Positions 6,240 through 11,575 of a stretch of 11,607 nt of DNA are shown piece by piece. Origin of the DNA: Pseudomonadota bacterium (GTDB lineage: Bacteria; Pseudomonadota; Alphaproteobacteria; Sphingomonadales; Sphingomonadaceae); contig JAEXAW010000098.1 in assembly GCA_023458055.1 (NCBI GenBank), positions 1 through 11,607 on the forward strand, in the 5' to 3' direction. The notes beneath the pieces are model-generated. The model saw only the letters and a list, made by a program, of their open reading frames with translations, made no database searches and was not told the DNA's origin. The stretch's first letter is position 1. Every line of letters begins with the position of its first letter. The translations under genes were made by a program, and so were the position numbers.

Positions 6240-6367
6240 ACCCTCCCTCGCAAGGGAGGGTCGAATTGGTGCAGCCAATTTCGGGGTGGGTAAAAGCTGT
6301 TCGTCCCGCCCCATATCCACCCCAAAAAACGTGGCCGTTTTTTGACCCTCCCTAGGAAAGGGAGGGT
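6240..6367 (+). repeat. Family B palindromic repeat, copy B4
   Basis: A complete element: CCCTCCCTCG/CAAGGGAGGG, GAATTGG...CCAATTTC, GGGGTGGGT, a spacer with CATATCCACCCC, AAAAAACG/CGTTTTTT, and CCCTCCC...GGGAGGG. It lies between the protease gene and the convergent GIY-YIG unit. It is not preceded by an A element. Confidence 0.85.
6324..6343. terminator. Possible bidirectional terminator hairpin within B4
   Basis: AAAAAACG (6324-6331) pairs with CGTTTTTT (6336-6343) around a TGGC loop. An A-run before and a T-run after the stem make it terminator-like from both strands, though the stem itself is weak. The neighbouring CCCTCCC/GGGAGGG stem is stronger but has no T-run. This is inference from shape alone. 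Confidence 0.3.
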
Positions 6368-6386
6368 GGGGTGAATGACCGAGAGA

Positions 6387-6427
6387 CGTGCTTCGACCCT
6401 TCGACAGGCTCAGGGCTCAGCACTACG
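6387..6427 (+). repeat. Outer inverted repeat, left copy (GTCGAAGGG-type palindrome)
   Basis: 41 bases identical to the reverse complement of 7000-7040. It contains CCCTTCGACAGGCTCAGGGC, and its ends GTGCT/AGCAC can pair with each other. The opposite-facing inner copy at 6521-6541 shares 21 bases. Confidence 0.9.
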
Positions 6428-6440
6428 GTCTTCTTTTCGT

Positions 6441-6488
6441 GTAACCTTTACAAAGAGGTGCCCTTTCGACCCTCAGGGCGCTGGTTAC
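6441..6488 (+). repeat. Nested stem between the left palindromes
   Basis: GTAACC (6441-6446) pairs with GGTTAC (6483-6488), and inside it GCCCT (6460-6464) pairs with AGGGC (6475-6479). It lies between the opposing copies at 6387-6427 and 6521-6541, so the whole 6387-6541 stretch can fold as one long hairpin. Its function is unknown. Confidence 0.4.
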
Positions 6489-6520
6489 GGATTATTGACA
6501 TAGTGCTGAAAACAAACCGT

Positions 6521-6541
6521 AGCCCTGAGCCTGTCGAAGGG
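6521..6541 (-). repeat. Inner inverted repeat, left copy
   Basis: 21 bases perfectly complementary to 6397-6417. It ends 22 bases beyond the stop of the GIY-YIG gene on the minus strand, where the long 6397/6541 hairpin could act as a transcription stop. Confidence 0.85.
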
Positions 6542-6563
6542 CGTCTCGCCGCCTTACACAAAG

Positions 6564-6872
6564 CTATCCGTTCCCAAGGTCGTCCTCATCCCGCGCCCTA
6601 CTCCGCGCCAGCCGCGATACCTCGTCCCAATCGCCCGCCGCCATGGCTTCTTTCTTGGCGCGCGACCAGCCTTTAACCTGCTTTTCGGCATCCTTAGCTT
6701 CGGCGCGAGTGGGAAATTCCTGCGACCATATCAAAGTAACCGGGCGGCGTTTGTAGGTGTAGCCGGTGAAAAATCCGGTCTGATGTTGCCCGATGCGCTG
6801 CTCGAGATTGTCCGTGTGGCCGACATAATAGCTGCCGTCGGCGCAGCGCAGCAAATAGGCCCAGAAGCTCAT
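6564..6872 (-). CDS. Solo GIY-YIG endonuclease-family protein
   Basis: The 102-residue protein is essentially one GIY-YIG nuclease domain, a metal-dependent DNA-cutting fold. Visible motifs: AYLLR (5-9, the GIY strand), YYVGHT (15-20, the YIG strand), R26 and H30 in the following helix, a conserved KRRPVTLIWSQ segment (41-51), and E63 in AKDAEKQVKGW, at the place of the catalytic glutamate that holds the metal. After the domain comes a short charged tail (RARDEDDLGNG). This size and sequence match the UPF0213-like single-domain group, whose targets are mostly unknown. It lies on the opposite strand between the protease and capsid genes and within nested inverted repeats, which suggests it entered as a unit. 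No clear Shine-Dalgarno is seen. Whether the nuclease acts on the flanking palindromes is speculation. Confidence 0.9.
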   Translation of the reverse strand: MSFWAYLLRCADGSYYVGHTDNLEQRIGQHQTGFFTGYTYKRRPVTLIWSQEFPTRAEAKDAEKQVKGWSRAKKEAMAAGDWDEVSRLARSRARDEDDLGNG

Positions 6873-6943
6873 CGAACGCCATTTTAGTCCGAGAGACGTC
6901 CTTCGACAAGCGCATCTTTTGCGCCGTGCGTTGCGGAGAAGCG

Positions 6944-6968
6944 CCCTTCGACAAGCTCAGGGCTACGG
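6944..6968 (+). repeat. Inner inverted repeat, right copy
   Basis: CCCTTCGACAAGCTCAGGGC followed by TACGG; one base differs (AAG for AGG) from the other copies. It faces the outer right copy at 7000-7040, from which it is separated by 31 bases. A shortened start of the same word (CCTTCGACAAGC) occurs at 6900-6911. Confidence 0.85.
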
Positions 6969-6999
6969 GTTTTGGAACGACCCAGAAATGAATTTTACT

Positions 7000-7040
7000 C
7001 GTAGTGCTGAGCCCTGAGCCTGTCGAAGGGTCGAAGCACG
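7000..7040 (-). repeat. Outer inverted repeat, right copy
   Basis: Exact reverse complement of 6387-6427. It ends 56 bases before the capsid start, so any promoter for the capsid gene must lie in the short remainder, in the repeat, or farther upstream. Confidence 0.9.
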
Positions 7041-7096
7041 CCCTTCCGTAATCCACAACCCTCACAAAATTACCAACCAAAGGAGACTAAACCCTC

Positions 7097-8248
7097 ATGT
7101 CCCAAGCTACCCCTTATCAAACCAAATCCCTCCCTGCAGACCCCCTCGCGGCGTCGTTTGACGCGTTTGGCGATATCGCCAGCCTCAAGCGTGATGTCGC
7201 CGCATTGAAAGGCCGTATCCGCACCGCGTCGCGCCCCGCGCTGTCGGTTGATGGCGTCAAATCCGCCGCGCAGGATGACCCGGCGCGCGCGGCGTTTACC
7301 GAACGCTACCTCCGCCGGGGTCTCGAAACCGGGGTCGAGCTTAAAAGCTTCACCGGTGCAACCGGCGCGGAAGGGGGCTATGCGGTGCCGCGCGAAATCG
7401 ACGCAGTGATTGACGCCGCGCTCAAGGCTGCATCGCCGATCCGCTCGGTCGCCAATGTCGTTGAGACGGGATCGGCGGGCTATCGCAAGCTCGTCACCAC
7501 CGGCGGCACGCCTTCGGGCTGGGCGAGCGAGACCGCCGCGCGGCCCTTGACCGCAACCCCGGTGTTCAACGAAATCGCGCCGCCGATGGGCGAGCTTTAC
7601 GCCAATCCGGCGGCCAGCCAAGCGATGCTCGATGACGCGGCATTCGATGTCGAAAGCTGGCTCGCGGGCGAAATCGCGGCGGAATTTGCCAAGGCCGAAG
7701 GCGCGGCGTTCATCAGCGGCGATGGCATCAACAAGCCCAAGGGGTTCTTGACCCAGCCGACCGCCACCACGGCGGATGCAACGCGCGCATTCGGCACGCT
7801 CCAATATGTCGCGGCGGGCGCGGCGGGCGGCTTTGCGGCGACCAATCCGGGCGACAAGCTGATCGACCTCGTCCAGGCGCTGCGCGCGCCGTATCGTCAG
7901 GGCGCGGTGTGGGTGATGAACGCCGCGACGCTGGCGGCGGTGCGCAAGTTCAAGACGACGGACGGCACCTTCCTGTGGCAGCCCGCGATGAGCGAAGCCC
8001 AGCCGCAAACGCTGCTCGGCTATCCGGTGCTGGAGGCCGAAGATATGCCGAACATCGCGGCGGACAGCCTCTCGATCGCGTTCGGCAATTTCGCCGCCGG
8101 TTATGTCATCGCGGATCGCGGCGAAACCGCCATCCTGCGCGATCCTTATACCAACAAGCCGTTCGTGCATTTTTATGCAACCAAACGGGTCGGCGGCGCC
8201 GTGGTCAACAGCGAGGCGATCAAGCTGATGAAGTTCGCCGCAAATTAA
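7097..8248 (+). CDS. HK97-fold major capsid protein
   Basis: This is the main shell protein of the head. The 383-residue product has an N-terminal region (1 to about 80) with a short helical, coiled-coil-like stretch (FDAFGDIASLKRDVAALKGR) that fits the scaffold or delta domain removed by the prohead protease. The mature fold begins near GAEGGYAVPREIDAVI (90-105). Later landmarks are FISGDGINKPKGFL, VWVMNAATLAAVRKFK, LLGYPVLEAEDMPN and the C-terminal FGNFAAGYVIADRG...DPYTNKPFVHFYATKRVGGAVV, all typical of HK97 and GTA g5 capsid proteins. AAAGGAG lies 11 bases before the ATG. The length is normal and no damage is seen. It follows the protease in the usual gene order, but with the GIY-YIG unit in between. 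Confidence 0.95.
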   Translation: MSQATPYQTKSLPADPLAASFDAFGDIASLKRDVAALKGRIRTASRPALSVDGVKSAAQDDPARAAFTERYLRRGLETGVELKSFTGATGAEGGYAVPREIDAVIDAALKAASPIRSVANVVETGSAGYRKLVTTGGTPSGWASETAARPLTATPVFNEIAPPMGELYANPAASQAMLDDAAFDVESWLAGEIAAEFAKAEGAAFISGDGINKPKGFLTQPTATTADATRAFGTLQYVAAGAAGGFAATNPGDKLIDLVQALRAPYRQGAVWVMNAATLAAVRKFKTTDGTFLWQPAMSEAQPQTLLGYPVLEAEDMPNIAADSLSIAFGNFAAGYVIADRGETAILRDPYTNKPFVHFYATKRVGGAVVNSEAIKLMKFAAN

Positions 8249-8262
8249 GGCGCGCGCGCTCA

Positions 8263-8393
8263 ACCCTCCCTCGCAAGGGAGGGTCGAAAATTGCCCCCGC
8301 AATTTTCGGGGTGGGTAGAGCGTCGGCGGGCGTTCCCCACATACCCACCCCAAAAAACGTGGCCGTTTTTTGACCCTCCCTAAAAGGGAGGGT
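8263..8393 (+). repeat. Family B palindromic repeat, copy B5
   Basis: A complete element beginning 14 bases after the capsid stop: CCCTCCC/GGGAGGG, GAAAATTGC/GCAATTTTC, GGGGTGGGT, a spacer, ACCCACCCC, AAAAAACG/CGTTTTTT, CCCTCCC/GGGAGGG. Its right half is nearly identical to that of B4, while its left inner stem is different. A degenerate extra arm follows at about 8408-8430. Confidence 0.88.
8352..8371. terminator. Possible terminator hairpin downstream of the capsid gene
   Basis: AAAAAACG (8352-8359) and CGTTTTTT (8364-8371) around TGGC, within B5. With T-runs on both strands and its place between convergent genes (capsid and the minus-strand gene at 8812-9435), it could end transcription from both. 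The evidence is shape only. Confidence 0.3.
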
Positions 8394-8440
8394 GAGGGAG
8401 GCGTTGACCTCCCTTGTGAGCGAGAGTGAGGGCGCGTTGG

Positions 8441-8540
8441 CTTAAACCCTTCCGCCCGCTGGTTGCGGGCGACCCCTCCGTCACGCTCCTTGCAGGAGCG
8501 CGCCACCTCCCCATTCGCTTGCAGCGAACAGGGAGGAACT
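8441..8540 (+). repeat. Family A right half-element
   Basis: It runs from CTTAAACCCTTCCGCCCGCT through ACCCCTCCGTC, the GCTCCTTGCAGGAGC stem, CCACCTCCCC and the TTCGCT/AGCGAA tip to AGGGAGGAAC. It is followed by a linker (TATCGTTGCGCCAAGA) and then a left half-element. Confidence 0.85.
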
Positions 8541-8556
8541 TATCGTTGCGCCAAGA

Positions 8557-8633
8557 TCCTCCCCGTTGCGCAGCAATGGGGAGGGGGACCGCCAGCCGCA
8601 GGCTGGTGGTGGAGGGGTCGCGAGGCGGAGCGG
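8557..8633 (+). repeat. Family A left half-element
   Basis: It runs from TCCTCCCCGTTGCGCAGCAA through ATGGGGAGGGGGACCGCC, an AGCC/GGCT stem and GGTGGTGGAGGGGTCGCGAGG. It stops short of a right half and gives way after a 38-base unrelated stretch to B6. Confidence 0.85.
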
Positions 8634-8671
8634 AGCGGACTGGTTTACGTCCCCGACGGATTAACCCCGCC

Positions 8672-8800
8672 ACCCTCCCTCGCCAGGGAGGGTCGAAGGC
8701 GCGGAACGCGGCTTCGGGGTGGGTCAAGCGTGGGTGGGCATGCTCCCAACCCGCCCCGAAAAACGTGGCCGTTTTTGAAGCTCCCTCGCAAGGGGAGGGT
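8672..8800 (+). repeat. Family B palindromic repeat, copy B6 (diverged right arm)
   Basis: The left half is regular (CCCTCCCTCGCCAGGGAGGG, GAAGGCGCG...CGGCTTC, GGGGTGGGT). The right half is changed: ACCCGCCCC, GAAAAACG/CGTTTTTG, then AAGCTCCCTCGCAAGGGGAGGGT. It ends 11 bases before the stop codon of the minus-strand gene. Confidence 0.82.
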
Positions 8801-8811
8801 GATATTGGGTT

Positions 8812-9435
8812 TTACCCCGCCGCGATAAACAGCGCGGCCATGCCGAGCACGAAGAGCGCTATCGCCGCGCGGCCCGGCTCGGCGAGCGCGGGATTGATCA
8901 TCGCGGCGATGCGGGGGCCGAAGCGTGGCGTCTGGTCATTGGCGGTGGCGTAGAAGGTCTCGGCGGCGGCGGCGAGCGCGCCCAGCCCGATCAGGCCGAA
9001 GAATAAGCCGCGCCCCATGATGGTCACGCCAATGGCCATCACGATCAATGCGGGGAGGAGGGGGATGCGAAATTTATTCATGGTGCCAAGGCCGCTGCCG
9101 AGGCTTTCGAACATCTTGCTCAAATCATCCGTTTCGGTGGGCGATGGTGTCCGCGCGGGACCTTGCGAGGGACCGCGCGGTGCGGACGGTGCCGGCGGAT
9201 CGGATGTGCCGCGTCCTTCGCGGGCGCGGGGCGCTTCCATCCGGCCCGGCTTGGGGTCGATCATAGTTGGGGCTTTAGGCGCGGGCTTGTCGTCGGAGGG
9301 CTGCGGCGGCACATAGGGGCGCGACAGTTCATGGTCGTGGATCCGCGCCCGCGCGCCATCGCCGCGCTTTGTTTCGAGCGTCGTGCGGTCGATCCGCCGC
9401 TTGACCTCAAGCGTTTTAGGCCCCCTGCCGAACAT
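8812..9435 (-). CDS. Unrecognised protein with proline-rich linker and C-terminal membrane segments
   Basis: I do not recognise this protein. With the start at 9435 it has 207 residues and begins MFGRGPKTLEVKRRIDRTT; two further in-frame ATGs upstream (9447, 9471) would lengthen it to 211 or 219, and none has a clear ribosome binding site. The first 40 residues are basic and charged. A long proline-, alanine- and glycine-rich linker follows (about 40-105, PPQPSDDKPAPKAP, PRGPSQGPARTPSP). Then comes a short amphipathic stretch (DDLSKMFESLGSGLGTMNKF), and hydrophobic segments in IPLLPALIVMAIGVTIMG, GLFFGLIGLGALAAAAETF and, at the very end, AAIALFVLGMAALFIAAG. This suggests an inner-membrane protein with a flexible cytoplasmic head. 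It lies opposite to the phage genes between capsid and fibre, with repeats on both sides. A small chance remains that it is not a gene. Confidence 0.65.
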   Translation of the reverse strand: MFGRGPKTLEVKRRIDRTTLETKRGDGARARIHDHELSRPYVPPQPSDDKPAPKAPTMIDPKPGRMEAPRAREGRGTSDPPAPSAPRGPSQGPARTPSPTETDDLSKMFESLGSGLGTMNKFRIPLLPALIVMAIGVTIMGRGLFFGLIGLGALAAAAETFYATANDQTPRFGPRIAAMINPALAEPGRAAIALFVLGMAALFIAAG

Positions 9436-9494
9436 GGTGCCCAGCATAGGACAAAATGGCGCGCATGGCATTAGGAAATTTGCACGATCTTTCC

Positions 9495-9511
9495 GCGGCA
9501 GGGGGAGGAGC
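9495..9511 (+). repeat. Terminal scrap of family A
   Basis: GCGGCAGGGGGAGGAGC resembles only the last bases of a right A half. It sits 8 bases before B7 with the usual A-B junction, as if the rest of the A element had been lost. Confidence 0.5.
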
Positions 9512-9519
9512 TACCCTTC

Positions 9520-9658
9520 ACCCTCCCTCGCAAGGGAGGGTCGAAATTCACGTCAGGGAATTTCGGGGTGGGTAAAACCTCTCGGTTTGCTCCGGCGGCT
9601 GGGCTTTACCCACCCCAAAAGGCGTGCCGCCTTTTGACCCTCCCTAGCGAGGGAGGGT
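9520..9658 (+). repeat. Family B palindromic repeat, copy B7
   Basis: A complete element: CCCTCCCTCGCAAGGGAGGG, GAAATTC...GAATTTC, GGGGTGGGT, a spacer with CTCGGTTTGCTCCGGCGGC, ACCCACCCC, AAAAGGCG/CGCCTTTT and CCCTCCC/GGGAGGG. It lies in the divergent gap between the minus-strand gene and the fibre gene. From 9659 to 9738 nothing recognisable is seen. Confidence 0.88.
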
Positions 9659-9738
9659 GGAAGGGCGCGGCGATGGCCGAATGGACGCACCATTCGCGCC
9701 GAATTCCGCCAGTGGGCATCCCTGTCGGTGAGCGCTGT

Positions 9739-9834
9739 GTAAACCTTCCGCCCGCTGGACGCGGGCGACCCCTCCGTCACGCTCCTTCGGAGCGCGCCAC
9801 CTCCCCATCGCTCTTCGAGCGACAGGGAGGAACT
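9739..9834 (+). repeat. Family A right half-element upstream of the fibre gene
   Basis: It runs from GTAAACCTTCCGCCCGCTGG through ACCCCTCCGTC, ACGCTCC/GGAGCGC, CCACCTCCCC and the ATCGCTC/GAGCGA tip to CAGGGAGGAAC. The usual linker (TTTTGTTGCGCCAAGCC, 9834-9850) follows, but there is no left half after it; the leader of the fibre gene starts instead. Confidence 0.85.
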
Positions 9835-9881
9835 TTTGTTGCGCCAAGCCACACGTCATCCAGAAAAAGGACACCCATCCC

Positions 9882-11255
9882 ATGCCCACCCTCTTCTTTG
9901 CCGATCTCGTCCGTGAACGGTCCACCGCGACCGGCGCGTCTGCGCTTGCCCTTGAAGGCGCGCTTCCGGGGCACCGGCGCTTTGCCGATGCGGTGCCGCC
10001 CGCCGCGCGCTTTCATTATAGCATTGCGGGCGTGACCCATGCCGACCAATGGGAGGTCGGCGAGGGCAGGCTTGACGCTGCGGGTGCCCTCATCCGCACA
10101 CCCCATGCTTCCTCCAATAATGGCGCGCCGGTCGATCTTTTGCCCGGCCTCAAGACCATCGCGCTCACCGTCGCCGCGCCCTGGTTTACCGCGCGCGAGG
10201 CGCAAGGCGGGGCGGTCGCGATCGGGGATATTGCCGGACTTGATGCCGCACTGGCTGGCAAACAGCCGCTCGGAAATTATCAAGCGGCGGGCAATTACCA
10301 ACCCGCCGGAGCCTATCAACCCGCCGGCGATTATGCGGACCGGGTGCACAGCCATGCGGGCTATTGGCAAGCCGACGGGGGCGGCAATTACGTCACCGCC
10401 GGCGCGACGAAGCTTGGCGTTGGGACGGTCAGTCCGGCGGCGCGGCTTCATGTCGCAGCAGGCCCCGATGATGCGCGTATCCGGCTCTCCTCGTCGGGCG
10501 ACGGGGCCAATGCGGATGCCAGCATTGATTTATGGGCGACCCATCCCGGCTCGTCCTTCACCAGCGCGGGCATCGGATCGAATATTGCGGGCTATCCCTT
10601 TGCGGGCAAGCGGCGCGCGGGCAATGCGGCGGGCTATATCGAATTTCTCGACAATGGCTGGATGCTGTTTGCCAATGCTGCACCGTCCGCCGCGCTGGCA
10701 CAGCGCCTGCTGCTCGGGCCGGACGGTCAACTGGTGCCTGCCGGTGATGCGACCCAGACGCTTGGAGCTCCCTATGCGCGCTGGGCGCAGATTTATGCAG
10801 CGAACGGGACGATTGCGACCTCTGACCGCGCGGCCAAGCGCAGCATCGGACGGGTGCCGGAACGCTGGCTTGATGCGTGGGGCGATGTCGGCTGGAGCCG
10901 CTATCGCATGAAAGGCGGCAAGCGCTGGCATATCGGGCTGGTGGCGCAAGATGTGCATCAAGCCTTCGCCGCGCGCGGGCTTGATGCGTTTGAACTGGGG
11001 CTGCTCTGCTGCGATGTTTGGGCCGAGGAGCGCGCTCCGGTGATCTCGAAAAAAACCGGCCGCCCGATGCCCCGGCGCACGCGGCGGGTGCGGGCCAGCG
11101 GCGAACGCTGGGGGCTGAGATATGATGAATGTCTCGCCATGGAAGCCGCCTGGGTGCGGCGTGAACTGGATCGGTTGGGAGAAACGCGCACCGCCACCAC
11201 CCTCCCTAAGAAAAGGGAGGGTGGAGCGGCGCGCCAGGACATGGAAAGAAATTGA
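9882..11255 (+). CDS. Tail-fibre-like protein with C-terminal Peptidase_S74 intramolecular chaperone
   Basis: A 457-residue trimer-type fibre or appendage protein. The N-terminal module (1-103: FADLVRERSTATGASALALEGALPGHRRF ... HADQWEVGEG ... GLKTIALTVAAPWF) resembles the particle-attachment part of phage tail proteins. A repeat-rich linker follows, with four tandem units of the type GNYQAA/GNYQPA/GAYQPA/GDYADR (131-154). The middle, beginning GVGTVSPAARLHV, resembles a fibre shaft. The C-terminal S74 domain starts near 305: ATSDRAAKRSIG holds S314 and K319 at the S+5-K spacing of the self-cleaving dyad, and HIGLVAQDVHQAF is the usual second motif. In S74 proteins the domain assists trimer folding and then cuts itself off. 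AAAAAGGA lies about 10 bases before the ATG. The last codons (439-447) are a B-family hairpin, so the original C-terminus may have been altered. Confidence 0.88.
   Translation: MPTLFFADLVRERSTATGASALALEGALPGHRRFADAVPPAARFHYSIAGVTHADQWEVGEGRLDAAGALIRTPHASSNNGAPVDLLPGLKTIALTVAAPWFTAREAQGGAVAIGDIAGLDAALAGKQPLGNYQAAGNYQPAGAYQPAGDYADRVHSHAGYWQADGGGNYVTAGATKLGVGTVSPAARLHVAAGPDDARIRLSSSGDGANADASIDLWATHPGSSFTSAGIGSNIAGYPFAGKRRAGNAAGYIEFLDNGWMLFANAAPSAALAQRLLLGPDGQLVPAGDATQTLGAPYARWAQIYAANGTIATSDRAAKRSIGRVPERWLDAWGDVGWSRYRMKGGKRWHIGLVAQDVHQAFAARGLDAFELGLLCCDVWAEERAPVISKKTGRPMPRRTRRVRASGERWGLRYDECLAMEAAWVRRELDRLGETRTATTLPKKREGGAARQDMERN
11199..11222 (+). repeat. Solo family B hairpin within the 3' end of the fibre gene
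   Basis: ACCCTCCCTAAG plus AAAAGGGAGGGT: a perfect CCCTCCCT/AGGGAGGG-type stem read in frame as TLPKKREG. In all other places this arm is intergenic. Confidence 0.8.
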
Positions 11256-11258
11256 CTG

Positions 11259-11408
11259 ATGCTCGCTCAAACAATCTCCGCGTTTCCTCTTGCCGCCGCG
11301 TCGCTTCGCACCCTCGCCCCCGAATGGACCGGGCCCCGCCCGCAAGGCGTGCGGCGCGCCAGCGGGGTAGGCGGCGAAGCCAAAACAACGCGGGTGCGCA
11401 AACCTTAA
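11259..11408 (+). CDS. Possible small protein of 49 residues
   Basis: The frame starts with ATG three bases after the fibre stop, with GGAAAG about 10 bases upstream, and encodes MLAQTISAFPLAAASLRTLA and a basic, glycine- and arginine-rich tail (TTRVRKP). Third positions are mostly G or C, as in the neighbouring genes. No family is recognised. It ends just before a family A repeat. It could equally be the remnant of a longer gene or chance, so confidence is low. Confidence 0.35.
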   Translation: MLAQTISAFPLAAASLRTLAPEWTGPRPQGVRRASGVGGEAKTTRVRKP

Positions 11409-11410
11409 GA

Positions 11411-11570
11411 TCCTCCCTGTGCCGCAGGCATGGGGAGGGGGACCGCCGCCGTAGGCGGTGGTGGAGGGGTCGCGAGGCGCAGCCGAGCGGGTAGCCTCTC
11501 CGCCCGGAACCGCCATCCAAAGGACTGCGTAAACCCTTCCGCCCGCTAATCGCGGGCGACCCCTCCGTGC
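11411..11570 (+). repeat. Family A long palindromic repeat, copy A7 (cut at the 3' side)
   Basis: The left half is regular: TCCTCCCTGTGCCGCAGGC, ATGGGGAGGGGGACCGCC, GCC/GGC stem, GGTGGTGGAGGGGTCGCGAGG, GAGCGGGTAGCCTCTCCGCC. The right half begins with GTAAACCCTTCCGCCCGC and stops at ACCCCTCCGTGCGGCCC, where the homopolymer begins. This fits an assembly that broke inside a repeat. Confidence 0.8.
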
Positions 11571-11575
11571 GGCCC

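Larger units (their letters stand above)
6387..7040. mobile_element. Candidate mobile unit: GIY-YIG gene between perfect 41-bp inverted repeats
   Basis: The segment starts with CGTGCTTCGACCCTTCGACA and continues to CAGCACTACG (6387-6427). The exact reverse complement occupies 7000-7040. Inside lie a second inverted pair: AGCCCTGAGCCTGTCGAAGG (6521-6541) and CCCTTCGACAAGCTCAGGGC (6944-6968). The GIY-YIG gene sits between these inner copies. The core palindrome is a widespread genomic repeat, so the bracket could be a coincidence of insertions. No target-site duplication is visible: the left flank ends GAGAGA and the right begins CCCTTCC. There is also a direct near-copy of CCGAGAGACGTGCTTCGAC at 6889-6907. 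Confidence 0.5.

Noticed and set aside
5285..6325. 346-codon minus-strand frame over the g3.5-like and protease genes
   Set aside because: It starts and ends inside B repeats and has no recognisable motif; the plus-strand genes are clear.
6371..6676. Plus-strand frame over the palindromes left of the GIY-YIG gene
   Set aside because: Made of repeat sequence and the antisense of the nuclease gene; no coding character.
6380..7050. Target-site duplication around the GIY-YIG unit
   Set aside because: The bases directly outside the 41-bp repeats do not match; the near-repeat CCGAGAGACGT at 6379 and 6889 lies outside on one side and inside on the other, so it is not a flanking duplication.
7070..8506. 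478-codon minus-strand frame over the capsid gene
   Set aside because: Antisense shadow of the capsid gene extended through B5 and part of an A element; Arg-rich composition and no domain.
8249..9880. Insertion sequence with its own transposase as the source of the A/B repeats
   Set aside because: No transposase or recombinase frame, intact or broken, was seen anywhere in the window; the repeats would have to be moved from elsewhere.
10530..11516. 328-codon minus-strand frame opposite to the fibre gene
   Set aside because: It extends into repeat A7 and lacks motifs, while the plus strand has a clear S74 domain.
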